Notes: generated by a model from the letters alone, not told the origin. Positions 21,055 to 35,159 are shown, counted from the stretch's first letter. The stretch is DNA of 64,000 bases from Allium sativum (GCA_030737875.1 CM060926.1:165625079-165689078); one strand, 5' to 3'. Program-made: numbers and translations.

Positions 21055-21495
21055 AGTTCGTATTTTGAAACCGTGATTTCAAACGATTGTACCGGAGATC
21101 CGACCATCGGATTTTCTCAAAACCGCAACCGTTGGGTTCGCCTTGGAAATATCTTTCCAACGGCACCAACTTTGTAAAAATCCAACGGTTGGATTGTCTG
21201 GAATGTTTAATTCAAATCTGAAGAAAAATAGCTCCAGAAACGATTATATTTATTTATATTTATAAATATAATTATATTTAATCGAATAACGACGCTGTAG
21301 TTCATATTTTGAAATCGAAACTTCAAACGATTGTACCGGGAGATCCGACCGTCGGATTTTCCCGAAACTGGAACCGTTGGATTTGCTTTGAAAAGACCTT
21401 TCTAATGATGTAAATTTTGTGAAGATCCAAAGGTTAGATTTTTAGATATGTGTAAATCAAATCAGAAGAAAAACAGCGCCACGGTCGCGTTATGG
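21055..21495. repeat. Duplicated 200-bp block rich in small palindromes (B LTR)
   Basis: Two diverged copies, each with aaacgattgtaccgg, a CCGACC(A/G)TCGG hairpin, aaccgttgg, and later atccaa...ttagat or ttggat, ending aaatc(t/a)gaagaaaaa(t/c)agc. Present in the same arrangement in C. Confidence 0.65.
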
Positions 21496-23402
21496 CCCGA
21501 ACGTCGTTTTGAATATATGGGCTATTTTAAAATAAATAAAAATAGCGATTAATCGTTATAAAATATCATAAACGATATGGAATGGAAATAAACTGAATTT
21601 GCTCGATTTATGTGGCTTTTAATGGTTGAATGTGTTTGGTGTGAAAATTACATTAAAGAACAAAATTGATGTTGTCGAATAATTTAACCATTGAAATAAA
21701 TTGATTTGAAATTCTAAATATACGTGAATTATTTGAAAAGGCCGAGTTAATTCTCATTTCAAATAATTGACCGACGATTGAAAATCGAAGATGAAGACGA
21801 TGGTCGAAGACCGGAGATCTTCACCTCGTTTGGATGGTAACCGAGGTCCTGATTGGGAGGCATCCCGAAATATGGATAATGAGTGGTGATCGTCTAGACG
21901 TACGTGGTGATCGATCGGTTTGCGAGGTACTTTGTGCCTTCGGTTTCGTTCAGACCCAGAACGGACTTGTAAATGGACTGTGTGTCTGACATTGGATTTT
22001 ATTATGTGTTGATTGATCTCTATTAAATATACATCTATTTGGCGGCGGAGAATTTATTCTTTTGCTTAACGCCCTTCTCTAGAACACACGAGCTCAGAGG
22101 TTGTATATCGATGGACATCAGTCGCTAGGCATGAATTGCCTGTGTGGCATGCTAAGATGCAGTGATCAGGGCTTCTGTTGAAAAGCAAAGTCTTGTGGTG
22201 ATGATCAAAGCACCGCCTGTGTGGCGTAGCTTTGTGTATAACGTGAAATCGCGAGCCTCACACCCCGGTATGAACCAGAAACGGGAGAGGACATCAGGGA
22301 GGGCCTGCGTTTCTTTCTAGCTAGGGTGGTGTCAGTGACCTACCAGCCCTGACATTTATATACTTTTCACCTATGTGGTTGTTGTTGTTGCGAGGCGCCT
22401 CGGTTTGATCGGACAATTCGAGTCCGATGGAGTCATTCGTTGGCTCGTTTACGCCCCAAAGGGCAGGGAAACGCAGTGTTCAGGAATTTTGATCCACATC
22501 GGTGGACCGGCCCTGACGATCCAAGGGTCACTCGAGCTCTGATCCTGAGGGGCAGGCTAGAGCGTCTCGAATTCGGTAAGGACTATCTTTTGCCTTGGTT
22601 CATGACGGAAATCCAATTTCCAAATACGACATCGTGCGGTTTTGATTTTATATATATATATATATAGCGACATGATATATGGTACCCATGCCGTCTATGA
22701 TTGATAGTTATGATTCGAAATTGTTTTCAAAACATATAAACCCTAGCAATGATATCAAATGCCTTTGTTTTATTCGTATCAAGCATATTTTGGCCGTTAT
22801 AAGGTAAAAACTCTATCCTCCGGTTTGCGTTGCATTGTGTGATGGGAACTGAGTCTTATAATGGCTTCATTTTTATAAAAATCATAGTGTTGTTTCAAAG
22901 AAAGATTTGTTTTAAAGCAATGGCAATCCAATGGAGTAAACCTGTTCCACGAAAGTGGTGTGGTCCTGTGATTAGCCATATTATATATGTATTGAATAGA
23001 TTTCTCATACCAGTCCCATGACTGACTCGTAGTTTGTTTCACTTTCAAACTCGGGTGCCCCTTTTTCTACACGGGCAACCTTGTATTTAGGTTTAGCTGG
23101 TTCTTTCTGGATAGCTGGAGCTGAAGATGGATTCTATCATTTATCTCTTTTATGCTGTTCAGCTCCTATTGTACATATTATGTTTGTTTTCCACTGTAAA
23201 CATTTATGTATAGCTGAACTGTATTTGTACTAAGTAAGATCCTGTATACTGTGTAACTCCGATGATTACTTTTATCCAGTATATTCTATTGTTCATTATC
23301 TGGTGTATTTACTTAATTTTGTTCTGCTATTATCTGTTTCTGTGTTATATTCCAAAGATAACCCTTGCCGCCGTGAGTACGGGATTTGGGGTCGTCTCAA
23401 CG

Positions 23403-23414
23403 TGGTATCAGAGC
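23403..23414 (+). promoter_or_regulatory. Primer-binding site of element B
   Basis: TGGTATCAGAGC, matching the 3' end of initiator tRNA-Met, three bases after the 5' LTR. Confidence 0.92.
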
Positions 23415-23614
23415 TTTGGTTAAGCTTAGTTCTGGAATATAACATTTGAACGAACTCGTCAGAAATAGAACCAGTAGTGTTCTAGGACGGGTAATTCTAT
23501 ACAGATAGGATCAGCAATATCCTAGTATGAGTAAAGCAGAATGAAATTACACCTCGATAGACACATACACATTTGAAGTAATTATCTCTACATTTTGAAT
23601 TATCTTTTCTGTGA

Positions 23615-23640
23615 CCTGACACTTGATCTGCCATTTGCAG
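23615..23640 (+). promoter_or_regulatory. Splice-acceptor-like site before gag ATG of B
   Basis: CTTGATCTGCCATTTGCAG ends six bases before the ATG at 23647. C has the same CTGC(C/T)ATTTGCAG in the same place. Confidence 0.45.
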
Positions 23641-23646
23641 AGAAAA

Positions 23647-26600
23647 ATGAGTGTCAGAAACAGGAGAAATGCAGAACCCGATCTAGAGGCTCTATTAAAG
23701 AGATATCGAAATCTGAACGGAGCACGGTTCTCGGGCAATGAATCTATAATTCAAACTCAAGCTTGGATGAGTTCTGTCGAAAGAATATTTGAGCGTATCC
23801 AGCTGAGGGATGACCAGAAACGGTTAGTAGCATCTTGGGCGCTCAAAGAAGAAGCTTTAATCTGGTGGGAAACGATCATCAAAGATAATCCAGAAGGTGA
23901 TATCACCTGCGACAGATTCAAAGTGATTTTCCTAGAAAGATTTACTCCTCCCGAAGCGACGGAGCGATTATGTGATGAATTTTCTTATCTAATACATGGT
24001 GATATGACCATCCCAGAATATCATAAGAAATTCAACGAACTTGCTCACTTTGCTCCTCATCTGATTCAAGATCCAAAGAGGAAAAATCTGGGATTTATTC
24101 ATGGCCTGCAAAGGAGATATCAAAATAGTGTAATGAGGAATTTGAAGCTTCCTTTTTCTGAAATGATATACATTGATTATCATTATGAAGATCTCCATAA
24201 GAAAGGAATGTTACGCGACGAAGAAGAAGTCTGTTCTAGTGACAAAGAAGAGTCGAAAACTGATATTCCTGAAGCCAGTACGAGGTCTGAGGTCAACAAG
24301 GAGCCCAGTGCCAAGAGAAAAAGGGCTGAATCTGGGAACGAACGAATAACGACCGCCACGTGCTCAAGCTGCAATAGAAAAGGACATTTGGCGATAAGTT
24401 GCAAATCCTGGAACCAACAAAGAAAGAATAAGTTCCCACCCAAGAAGGGATTTCAAGAGAATAGAAAATGTGGTGGATGTCATCAGTTGGGTCATCTTTT
24501 AAAGGCCTGCCCGCTATTCAGAAAGCCTGAAATAGTTCAAGTAAATGAAGTAGCAGAAACTTCCGAGCCCTCAGCTAGTCAAGAAAGGGCTGATGTTTTA
24601 GAAGGCACGCTCAATGTCAAGAACATTCCAGTTAAAGTACTGTTTGATATTGGAGCGTCACGAAGCTTTATAGCAAAGAGTGTAGTCAAGAAGTTGAATT
24701 TAAATGTGAAGAAGCTCAAAGAACCAATGACTGTCCAAAATCCAGTTGGGGGTTCCATCGGTCTCAGTTGGGCTTGTGCAGTACCTGTCTCTTTTTCCTG
24801 CTATAAATTCCCTACTATCTCTATGGTCATGAATTTTAATGAATTCGATCTTATTCTGGGATTGGATTGGCTAACCAAATATGAAGCGGAGGTTAGATGC
24901 GCCGAGAGAGTTGTTAAAGCTAAGATTAAATCAGGGAGTTATATAACCATTCCCTGTGAAGGTCAGAAATCTAATAGAAAAGACTTCTGGGCAGCTTTGA
25001 ATGTTTCTCCAGCTCAAATAGAAAATGTCCTTGAAGTCACAGAAAATATTCCCGACCTAGTGAGAGATATTCCTGTCATCAAGAATTATGCGGATGTGTT
25101 TGAGGAAGTTGTTCGCTTACCTCCGCAGAGAGAAATAGATTTCAAGATCACTTTGATTCCCAATGCAAGGCTGGTAGTTCACGCTATTCGAAGAATGTCC
25201 TTGAAAGAGAAAGAAGAACTTGACAATCAAACGCGACAGCTAGTATGGAAAGGTCTGATTAGGCCTAGTTTCTCTGATTGGGGTGCAGCCGTGGTATTTG
25301 TCCCAAGATCTGACGGTACTCTACGGCTATGCGTGGACTATCGTGATCTGAACAAGCAGACAATAAAGAACAAGTATCCATTGCCGCGGATAGATGATTT
25401 GTTGGATCGATTAAATGGAGCACAAGTATTCTCACGATTGGACCTAGCTACAGGTTTCCATCAATTTCGAATTGCCGAAGAGTGTGTTCCAATGACAGCG
25501 TTCAGAGGCCCCGACTTATTCTACGAGTGGTTAGTAATGTCGTTCGGCTTATGTAATGCTCCAGCTTACTTCGTCGATCTGATGAATAGAGTGTTCAGAG
25601 GGGTTTTGAATAAATTTGTTCTGGTTTTCATTGACGATATTCTAATCTTCTTTAAATCAAAGGCCGAACATGAAAAGCGTCTGGAACAGGTTCTAGAAAT
25701 TCTAAGACGGAATGTATTAAAAGCCAAGTTTTCCAAATGTATCTTCTGGCAAGATGAAGTAAAATTTCTGGGCCACGTCGTATCGAAAGAAGGAATCGTT
25801 GTGGATCCAAGTAAAATCACAGCTATTCAGAACTGGAAACAGCCTAGTACTCCTACTGAAGTCCGCAGTTTTCTCGGATTGGCTAGTTATTATCGGAAAT
25901 TCGTTAAAGACTTTTCGAAGATATCAGGTCACTTAACGAAGCTTACAAAGAAGCACTCTAAATTCAAATGGACTCCAGAAAGTGAGGAGGCTTTCAAAGA
26001 GCTAAAGTTAAGACTAACGACAGCTCCAGTGTTAACCACCATCGATGGCAACCAAGATCTAAAAGTCTGGGCTGATGCTTCTAGAGAGGGCCTCGGCGCA
26101 GTATTAATGCAAAGGGGTCAAGTGATTGCTTATGCTAGCCGTCAACTGAAGCCGCACGAGAAGAACTACGTGACTCATGATCTTGAGTTATTGGCTATTG
26201 TGTTCGCTTTGAAAATCTGGAGGCACTATCTTCTGGGTGAGAGATTTGAACTGTTTACAGACCACCAGTCGTTAAAGTATCTGTTCACTCAGAAAGACCT
26301 GAATCTGAGGAAGCAACATTGGCTGGAGTTTCTTGCAGCATATGACTTTGAAATTATATACACTCCAGGGAAAGCCAATGTCGTGGCCAATGCGTTAAGC
26401 CGAAAGAATGAAATGATCGCCATTTTTATTATCACGACTTCATTGATAGATAAAATATCTGCTCTTCAGGAGGATGATCACTTCATTCAAAAGATCAGAG
26501 AAATAATTCAGCAAGGCGAACCCTCGAGTTTTCAAGTTGATAATGATGAGATTCTAAGGCTCAAGGGTCGAATATGTGTTCCTAACATTCCTGAGCTTCG

Positions 26601-27886
26601 GAAGGAAGTACTGGACGAGTGCCACAAGTCGAAACTTAGTATCCATCCGGGAGTAAACAAAATGTATAATGACATCAAACGCACTTTCTGTGGAAGTCGA
26701 TGAAAAGGGACATTTCCTTATATGTTAGCCGATGCCCTACTTGTCAGCTAGTCAAAAGCGACCAACAAAAACTAGCTGGATTGTTACAACCACTAGAAGT
26801 TCCTGGTTGGAAGTGGGAACATATTTCAATGGACTTCATTGATGGTCTGCCCAGAACCAGAAAAGGAAATGACAGTATTTGGGTGATCGTAGATCGCTTC
26901 ACGAAGACCACCCATTTCATACCTGTCAGATCAAACAGAACTGCTCAGAGTCTGGCGCAGATATACTTCAGAGAAATAGTTAGACTACATGGAGTGCCGC
27001 TCAGTATAGTCAGTGATAGAGATACAATATTCACTAACAAATTCTGGGAAGCATTTCAAGTTGAACTGGGAACGAAGTTGAACCTGAGCACCTCTTATCA
27101 TCCTCAGACAGACGGTCAGACTGAGAGGGTGAATCGTATTTTAGAAGATCTATTGCGGGCTTGTGTTATAGATTTCGGTGGATCATGGGAAGACAATCTG
27201 CATTTGGCTGAATTCTCTTATAACAATAGCTACCAGGCGAGTCTGACAATGTCGCCATTCGAAGCATTGTATGGTAGACCGTGCCGATCTCCTGCTTGTT
27301 GGGTCGAGCCTGGAAATAGACTTGTGTTAAGGCCTGATATGATCTGAGAAGCTGCCGACAAAGTCGATTTTATTAAGAAGCGATTACTCGCCGCTCAAAG
27401 CCGACAAAAGAGCTATGCCGATAGAAGAAGAAGAGATATATCCTTTGATGTTGGCGACTATGTATATTTGAAAGTATCGCAGATGAGAGGAGTTATCCGG
27501 TTCGGTAAAACTGGAAAGTTGGCGCCCAAATTCATAGGTCCGTTTCCTATTCTGGAACGGATCGGAACTCTCGCTTATAGGGTCAAACTGCCTAATTGGT
27601 TGCCTGGAGTTCATGATGTATTTCACATATCTCAACTTCGAAAGCACGTTCATGATCCAAACTTGATCGTGGAAGAAGCAGCTCAACATGACATTAAAAT
27701 TACCCCGGAATTAACTATGAGAAGAGAGCCGCTAAAGGTCATCGGCAAAGAAACAAAGAGCTGAGGAACAAGAAGGTTCACTTAGTCAAAGTGCAATGGA
27801 GTGGAGATCCGCGAGATTGTACTTGGGAAACTGAGGAGAGCATTCAGAAAGCTTATCCTAGATGCCCAGTGGATATCTCTGATTGA
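23647..27886 (+). pseudogene. Element B gag-pol polyprotein, broken
   Basis: Start set by alignment with C (MSVRNRR / MSARNRR). Gag, two CCHC knuckles ([28 protein letters not shown]), protease, RT (FIDD), RNase H, integrase finger and core, and chromodomain-like tail ([18 protein letters not shown]) are all present. Disabling changes seen against C: a single-base loss near 26690 shifts frame within the integrase finger region; a CGA-to-TGA stop at 27345-27347; a single-base loss near 27753 before the chromodomain. Damaged motifs: protease DTGAS is DIGAS, and RNase H VADALSR is VANALSR (catalytic Asp lost). Cannot encode a working polyprotein. Confidence 0.95.
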
Positions 27887-28120
27887 CTCCGGTGCAAGGT
27901 ACATTTGCCATACTTTGCATTACCATTTAATTCTCTATTTTGTTGCTATTTTCTTCCCATGGATGTGCACTATTTATTCTATACTCTGAATGATTTTTAA
28001 AGGAATATAGGATTTGATTAGTATATTTTTGGAAGGTTAAAAACAAATTGGTAGTTGTGTTGTGTGATTGCAGATTTATCAAACCACTTTCGACTTTGTT
28101 CCTTTTCGGGGACGAAAAGT
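27887..28120 (+). other. Element B 3' untranslated internal region
   Basis: About 230 bp, non-coding, ending in ccttttcggggacgaaaag before the polypurine tract. Confidence 0.6.
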
Positions 28121-28136
28121 TTTAAGTGGGGGAGAT
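28121..28136 (+). promoter_or_regulatory. Polypurine tract of element B
   Basis: tttaagtgggggagat immediately before TGTAACGACCC. Confidence 0.9.
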
Positions 28137-29740
28137 TGTAACGACCCAGAAAATCTGAACCAATTTAAAAATTTTAAATTGGCTAAAATAATGGATTTTA
28201 AATATTTAAATTAAATATTTTAGCTAATGGCAATGAAAAGTTAGTTGAATCGACAATTGAAAACGAATATAATAAATTATAATTATAAACAAGGCTTGAA
28301 AAGGCGCTGCAGTTTCAAAAATTGAATTCAAACTTTGTCGGACTGTACCAGGTGAAAAACAATCCGGATTTTCGTGAAACCAAAAATATTTAAATCTGTT
28401 AGTGAATACCTTTCTAACGAATCTGAAAAATCGAATTTTCATAGCGGAAAGCAAAAGTTATGGCCGAATGAATTTTCAGAAGGGTCGCTATGGATTTTAT
28501 ATAGCCCGTGAAATTGGCCATTTTGCATACGACCTCGGAATTCGACGAAACTACTTTTGTTGGATCCGGGATGTGAAGTTATCGCTAGGTTTCAAATTTC
28601 ATAATTTTTGAAGCTAGTATGTGAGCGTGGCAAAGGAAAATGTGTTTTGGTCAATTACAGTTAAATTGGATCGACCAAAAATGGGCCTTTTTGCAAACGG
28701 TCTCAGAATTTGACGAAACTAGTTTTGTTGGGACCGTATTGTCAAAACATAGCTAGATTTATTTTTCTGGAATTTTTCGAATCAATTTGTGGCCCTGGCA
28801 AATTGAAATACACGTTCAAATTAAATATTGAATGTTTTATATTTTGATTTGAATGGAAACTGACTGAAACATTCGAATGGGCCTTCGAAACATATCCCAT
28901 TGTGTTCGGAATGGCGGTAAAACGCTAGGGACGGTAGTCATTGGGTTTCAATTGGTGGTCGTGTCAGAAAACCCCTATAAAGACCCACCGACCTATCAGA
29001 ATTTAGGAAAAAAAAGAAAAAAATCCTCAACCCCCCCCCCCCCCCCCGATCGACGGCGATAAAGCTTCCCCTCCTTCTCTCCTCCGCCGTCGCCGCTACA
29101 GGCCACCAGAGTTGCCGCCACCACCTCCAGTCGAAGCGCCTCCCTTCCCCCTTCAAATCCGACCTGGCCCCACCCTCTCTCCCTCCGCCTACCTCGAGAA
29201 CGAAGCCCGCAAAGTCAACGACTTTGTCACCGTCGTTCTCCGCCGTCTGACCACCGGAATTGCAGCCACCACCACCGATCTGAGCGCCGTTCGTAGCTCT
29301 TCGATGCTGCAGCACCCGATCGTCCTCTAGCTTCACGAATTTCGCGATAATTCAAAACCTAGTTTTGAATCAAAAGGAAGGTATCGGCTGTTAATTATTT
29401 AATTGATTTCGACAGTTTAAAACCGTTGCAAACTTTGAAAAATCGTATCTTTTTCATTCGTTAACGAAATTCGATGAAACATGAAACATCGTGACCGTGT
29501 GGACGCCTTCTACATTTTAGAAGAGACCGCATATTTTTCTGAGCCTTCTGCTATTTTTGGTGGAGTGGAACCCAAAGTGAGATTTCTAATCTATGAACAA
29601 TATGGAAAATGACGATGTATAAATTATATAGTCGATGTATGAGTTATATAAGCGTTGTACACCTCATGTATAAGCATTGTATAAGTTGTATATGCGTTGT
29701 AAAAAAAAATTATATATGTGTTGAAATAAAAGTGAATTGC

Positions 29741-29785
<45 letters not shown>

Positions 29786-32700
29786 GCCCCTCGTCCACAA
29801 ACCATGGACGATATTTATTGATTGTGATTGGTGTGAAAATTGATTGATAACGAATGGTTGGTTGGGATTGTTTGTGGTTGAAATTGATTGATTGTGGTTG
29901 AAAAATACCCGTTTGTGGTTGAAAAATATTTGGTTGAAACCACATAGGATTAGTTTGTGGAAATAAATATATACATGCCGCCTGCGTGCGAACTAGATGC
30001 ATGATCCCCATTGTCAAAAACCGCGAGGTTTTAAGGTAGAGCGAGGAGCCGTACTAGGGACGGTCCCGGTTTTAACTACCCTGCCGTTATGCTGCCGAAA
30101 TTTTGAATAATATTCATGTGTTTGAATTATTTTCATTTGCTGAAACTATATTTATTCATTAAATAGAAAACCTTTATGTGTTGAATCGATATTCATTCGT
30201 TGATTAGAAATTCATGTGTTGAATGGTATTCGCGTTTTAAATATAAAAATCACATTTTTATCTATATATAGAAACTATAGCAAACCTTCATGTGTTGAAT
30301 CGATATTCATTCGTTGATTAGAATTTCATGTGTTGAATGGTATTCATATTTTGAAATAAATTGTCTCATAAAAAAAATCACCTTTTATCAACTATATGGA
30401 ATATGAAAAATAATCTCGTTTTTAAAAGAAATTGTTTTGTAATAAAAATCCTATTTTTATCACCTATATATACACTATATAAAATAATAGTGTTTTGAAA
30501 TGAATTGTTTTAAAATAAAAATCACATTTTTTTTATATACCTGAGTCGTTGAAATGTGAAGTGGTAAAAATAGCCACTCGTTCAAATAAACATATATGAG
30601 TTGAAATATTCATTAATTAGCTAATGATATGATTTTTGCCTATACATGTAACGTTAGAATGAATGGTGTTTTTAAACCAAATGGAATCAAATATGAAGTT
30701 GAATGGAAAATGATAAATGATAAGAACTGTATATATGTACATGCATATTTATTGAACAGGTTATAGCAAAGGGGCTAGAGAAGAGGAATAAAATTTTGTG
30801 CCCGACAAACAGGTACACATTTACTGTTTTGTTTGGGTGATGATTTTATGAGCCTGTTGGCTAGCCGCTTGGCTTTTTCTTTTTCTTTTTGACATGAGAC
30901 GCCCGTGTGGCTATTTGGGAATTTTCCCAGCCCCTCCCGTACAAAGGAGGTTATGGCGAAATTTTCCAAAATTTTAAGGCGTTAGTGAAATATTTGAAGT
31001 GAAAACGATATTGAAATTGTCGAATGAACTATATTTATATAAATATATAAATATAAATAAAATTAAAACGAAACGTGGCCGTGCAGTTCGTATTTTGAAA
31101 CCGTGATTTCAAACGATTGTACCGGGAGATCCGACCATCGGATTTTCCCGAAACCGCAACCGTTGGGTTCGCCTTGGAAATATCTTTCCAACGGCACCAA
31201 CTTTGTAAAAATCCAACGGTTGGATTGTCTGGAATGTTTAATTCAAATCTGAAGAAAAACAGCGCCAGAAATGATTATATTTATTTATATTTATAAATAT
31301 AATTATATTTAATCGAATAACGACGCTGTAGTTCGTATTTTGAAATCGAAACTTCAAACGATTGTACCGGGAGATTCGACCGTCGGATTTTCCCGAAACT
31401 GGAACCATTGGATTCGCTTTGAAAAGACCTTTCTAATGATGTAAATTTTGTGAAGATCCAACGGTTAGATTTTCAGATATGTGTAAATCAAATCTGAAGA
31501 AAAACAGCGTCACGGCCGCGTTATGGCCCGAACGTCGTTTTGAATAAATGGGCTATTTTAAAATAAATAAAAATAGCGATTAATCATTATAAAATATCAT
31601 AAACGATATGGAATGGAAATAAACTGAATTTGCTCGATTTATGTGGCTTTTAATGGTTGAATGTGTTTGATGTGAAAATTACATTAAAGAACAAAATTGA
31701 TGTTGTCGAATAATTTAACCATTGAAATAAATTGATTTGAAATTCTAAATATACGTGAATTATTTGAAAAGGCCGAGTTAATTCTCATTTCAAATAATTG
31801 ACCGACGATTGAAAATCGAAGATAAAGACGATGGTCGAAGACCGGAGATCTTCACCTTGTTTGGATGGTAACCGAGGTCCTGATTGGGAGGCATCCCGAA
31901 ATATTGATAATGAGTGGTGATCGTCCAGACGTACGTGGTGATCGATGGGTTTGCGAGGTATTTAGTGCCTCCGGTTTCGTTCAGACCCAGAACGGACTTG
32001 TAAATGGACTGTGTGTCTAACATTGGATTTTATTATGTGTTGATTGATCTCTATTAAATATACATCTATTTGGCGGTGGAGAATTTATTCTTTTTCTTAA
32101 CGCCCTTCTCTAGAACACACGAGCTTAGAGGTTGTATATCGATGGACATCAGTCGCACGGCATGAATTACCTGTGTGGCATGCTAAGATGCAGTGATCAG
32201 GGCTTCTGTTGAAAAGCAAAGTCTTGTGGTGATGATCAAAGCACCGCCTGTGGGGCGTAGCTTTGTGTATAACGTGAAATCGCGAGCCTCACACCCCGGT
32301 ATGAACCAGAAACGGGAGAGGACATCAGGGAGGGCCTGCGTTTCTTTCTAGCTAGGGTGGTGTCAGTGACCTACCAGCCCTGACATTTATATACTTTTCA
32401 CCTATGTGGTTGTTGCTGTTGCGAGGCGCCTCGGTTTGATCGGACAATTCGAGTCCGATGGAGTCATTCGTTGGCTCGTTTACGCCCCAAAGGGCGGGGA
32501 AACGCAGTGTTCAGGAATTTTAATCCACATCGGTGGACCGGCCCTGACGATCCAAGGGTCACTCGAGCTCTGATCCTGAGGGGCGGGCTAGAGCGTCTCG
32601 AATTTGGTAAGGACTATCTTTTGCCTTGGTTCATGACGGAAATCCAATTTCCAAATACGACATCGTGTGGTTTTGATTTTATATATATATATATGGCGAC

Positions 32701-33428
32701 ATGATATATGGTACCCATGCCGTCTATGATTGATAGTTATGATTCGAAATTGTTTTCAAAACATATAAACACTAGCAATGATATCAAATGCCTTTGTTTT
32801 ATTCGTATCAAACATATTTTGGCCGTTATAAGGTAAAAACTCTATCCTCCGGTTTACGTTGCATTGTGTGATGGGAACTGAGTCATATAATGGCTTCATT
32901 TTTATAAAAAGCATAGTGTTGTTTCAAAGAAAGATTTGTTTTAAAGCACTGGCAATCCAATGGAGTAAACCTGTTCCACGAAAGTGGTGTGGTCCTGTGA
33001 TTAGCCATATTATATATGTGTTGAATAGATTTCTCATACCAGTCCCATGACTGACTCGTAGTTTGTTTCACTTTCAAACTCGGGTGCCCCTTTTTCTACA
33101 TGGGCAGCCTTGTATTCAGGTTTAGCTGGTTCTTTCTGGATAGCTGGAGCTGAAGATGGATTCTATCATTTATCTCTTTTATGTTGTTCAGCTCCTATTG
33201 TACATATTATGTTTGTTTTCCACTGTAGACATTTATGTATAGCTGAACTGTATTTGTACTAAGTAAGATCCTGTATACTGTGTAACTCTGATGATTACTT
33301 TTATCCAGTATATTCTATTGTTCATTATCTGGTGTATTTACTTAATTTTGTTCTGCTATTATCTATTTCTGTGTTATATTCCAAAGATAACCCTTGCCGC
33401 CATGAGTACGGGATTTGGGGTCGTCTCA
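28137..33428 (+). mobile_element. Element B 3' LTR (5292 bp)
   Basis: Same organisation as the 5' copy; differs by a longer poly-C run (29034-29047), a longer (TA)n run (about 29749-29784) and roughly 2% substitutions. Its promoter (28975-28982) points into the D LTR. Confidence 0.93.
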
Positions 33429-33433
33429 AACAT
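33429..33433. repeat. Target-site duplication of element B (aacat), right copy
   Basis: Repeats 18105-18109. Confidence 0.85.
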
Positions 33434-33781
33434 AATTAGATTAATAAGACATTCCCTTAGGTGATCTTGAAATTCAAACTAATAGATAAGATCAAGGGGA
33501 CAAAGAATGTATTACATAAGGAAAGGAATTAGTAGTATAAGGTAGTCTATAAATTAATTAATTAAAAACACACGCCACCAAGCTCATTAGGCCTTTTTTT
33601 CCTAGCAGTCGACACCCAGGTGTCTCCACCGGTGGAACGCCATTTGTGGGTGGGTGTTGACCACCTGGTATGGCCCAAGCAAGGTGAGGGTGGGTTAGGT
33701 TAGTGTTCAGGCTGGTTTTATAGAAAATGGACGGTTAGGATTAATTTATATTAACATAACGGTTGCCATTCACGTACACTC

Positions 33782-33790
33782 CTATAAATA
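33782..33790 (+). promoter_or_regulatory. TATA box of the D LTR
   Basis: CTATAAATA, the same core as in A. A donor-like AGAA|GTAAGG follows at about 33863-33871. Confidence 0.55.
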
Positions 33791-34961
33791 CCACCTCATT
33801 CACCACACAATCCCCTAAACCCTCTCATTCTCTTAGGCCTCCAATTTGCTGCTGATATTCCAGAAGTAAGGTTTGAAATAGGTTTCTTCTTCTATCCTTA
33901 ATCTATTTCTTTTCTAATCAGTTTCTATTTAGATTTTATTCTGGAATTTCTATAATCTATATGTAAGACTCAAATTTCTAGGATTCTCTTATATAGATTT
34001 GTACTAGAGTTGGAGAATGACGTAGATTTTGTCATTTACAACATTCGAGTCGCTGTTGATTCCTCTGCCTCAATCATTATGAGTGGAAATTATATCATGT
34101 TAAACCAAACTCTATGTTTTGTAGATTTCATATTGATTTATATGCCTGAGGAGGTTTGGGTTTTCACGGTAACATCATAATAACCCCCCTCCCCCGCCAC
34201 CTAAATCTCTTATCCTTATTTCTTACAAAGTTTGTTAATATATAATTTGGTTTTGTGAATTATTTGGTTATGTTTGAGAAAACGACTTGGTGATTTTGCT
34301 TATGTTTGGTTGCATTTTCTCATTCCAATGAAAATCAATTAAAAATGTTTGTGATATAAAAAGGGTTAAGATTTTGCTTGGTTTCATAATTTGGATATGT
34401 TTAGATCTCTATTCTCAATGGAGAATTTGAATGTGTTCAGATTTGAAATAATCAAATATTAATGTTTTTATGCGCAACATAGAAAAAGGGTAAATTTTAT
34501 TCAAACGAAAGTTTATGTATATACATACATATATACTTATTTAATATGTATGTATATATGTATATAACACTTTGTTTCTCTTTCCTCATCTAAATAATTC
34601 TAACAAGCCTAGGATACAAGTTTGAATGATTTGTGTTGATATCTTCCCGTTTGTTACTTGTTATTAATTATGCCATGAACTGAGTAGTTTAATATGGAAT
34701 TGGGCTTGTATACCTTGCATGTGAACGAAATTGGAAAAATTCACTGTTGGAATGTTTCTTAATTCGAACGAAAATTAAGGTATGTAGCACGTAATAAATT
34801 ATATATTTATATAGCCTAATCAGCATAATCAAACGTAGTAATGGCGTAACAAATACGTTAGGTAATATTGGTAATTTGTAGATGTCCCCATATGAATTGT
34901 TCCTTGTGTGTGTATAAATGGCTTATATATATATATTAAATAATGGCATATAGACACAAGG

Positions 34962-35035
34962 TTAGTCATCATTTATGGTAGAAGTCTCCCTGGAACCAAT
35001 CGCCAAATCCAACAACCACAAGTCAGTTTGGCTAA
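34962..35035. ncRNA. Candidate structured hairpin D1
   Basis: Loop tagaagtctccctggaacc...ccaaatccaac corresponds to the A and E loops. Inner arms TTATGG/CCACAA have one A-C mismatch; outer arms are TTAG/CTAA. Confidence 0.4.
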
Positions 35036-35092
35036 TGTGAGTGGTTTGGGTGTCATAGGCCGTTAAAACTTAGTACATTATGACATGAGGTT

Positions 35093-35159
35093 AAGCCTGC
35101 TTGTGGTAGAAGTATTTCCGGAACCAACCGACATATCCAACATCTACAAGTAGTTGCTT
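35093..35159. ncRNA. Candidate structured hairpin D2
   Basis: Inner arms CTTGTGG/CTACAAG (one G-T pair), outer arms AAGC/GCTT, loop tagaagtatttccggaacc...catatccaac. Tandem partner of D1, as A2 is to A1. Confidence 0.45.

Larger units (their letters stand above)
18110..23399 (+). mobile_element. Element B 5' LTR (5290 bp)
   Basis: U3 is about 870 bp with an internal duplication. It is followed by TATA, a GC-rich leader (about 19000-19310), an AT-rich stretch with (TA)n, a structured patch at 19987, a duplicated 114-bp unit (20140-20340) and a duplicated 200-bp block (21055-21495). No protein recognised in either strand. Confidence 0.93.
18110..33428 (+). mobile_element. Element B: Ty3/gypsy chromovirus with giant LTRs, defective
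   Basis: About 15.3 kb: LTRs of 5290 and 5292 bp, internal region of only about 4.74 kb, TSD aacat at 18105-18109 and 33429-33433. LTR ends are TGTAACGACCC and GGGTCGTCTCA. The two LTRs differ by about 2% by eye. Protein and LTRs are close to C, so B and C belong to one family in two subfamilies. The polyprotein is broken, so B is not autonomous. Confidence 0.93.

Noticed and set aside
29112..29330. Plus-strand 72-codon frame MPPPPPVEAPP in the B leader
   Set aside because: It begins at a TTG, not an ATG, and is not kept in frame or sequence in C; low-complexity GC-rich DNA.
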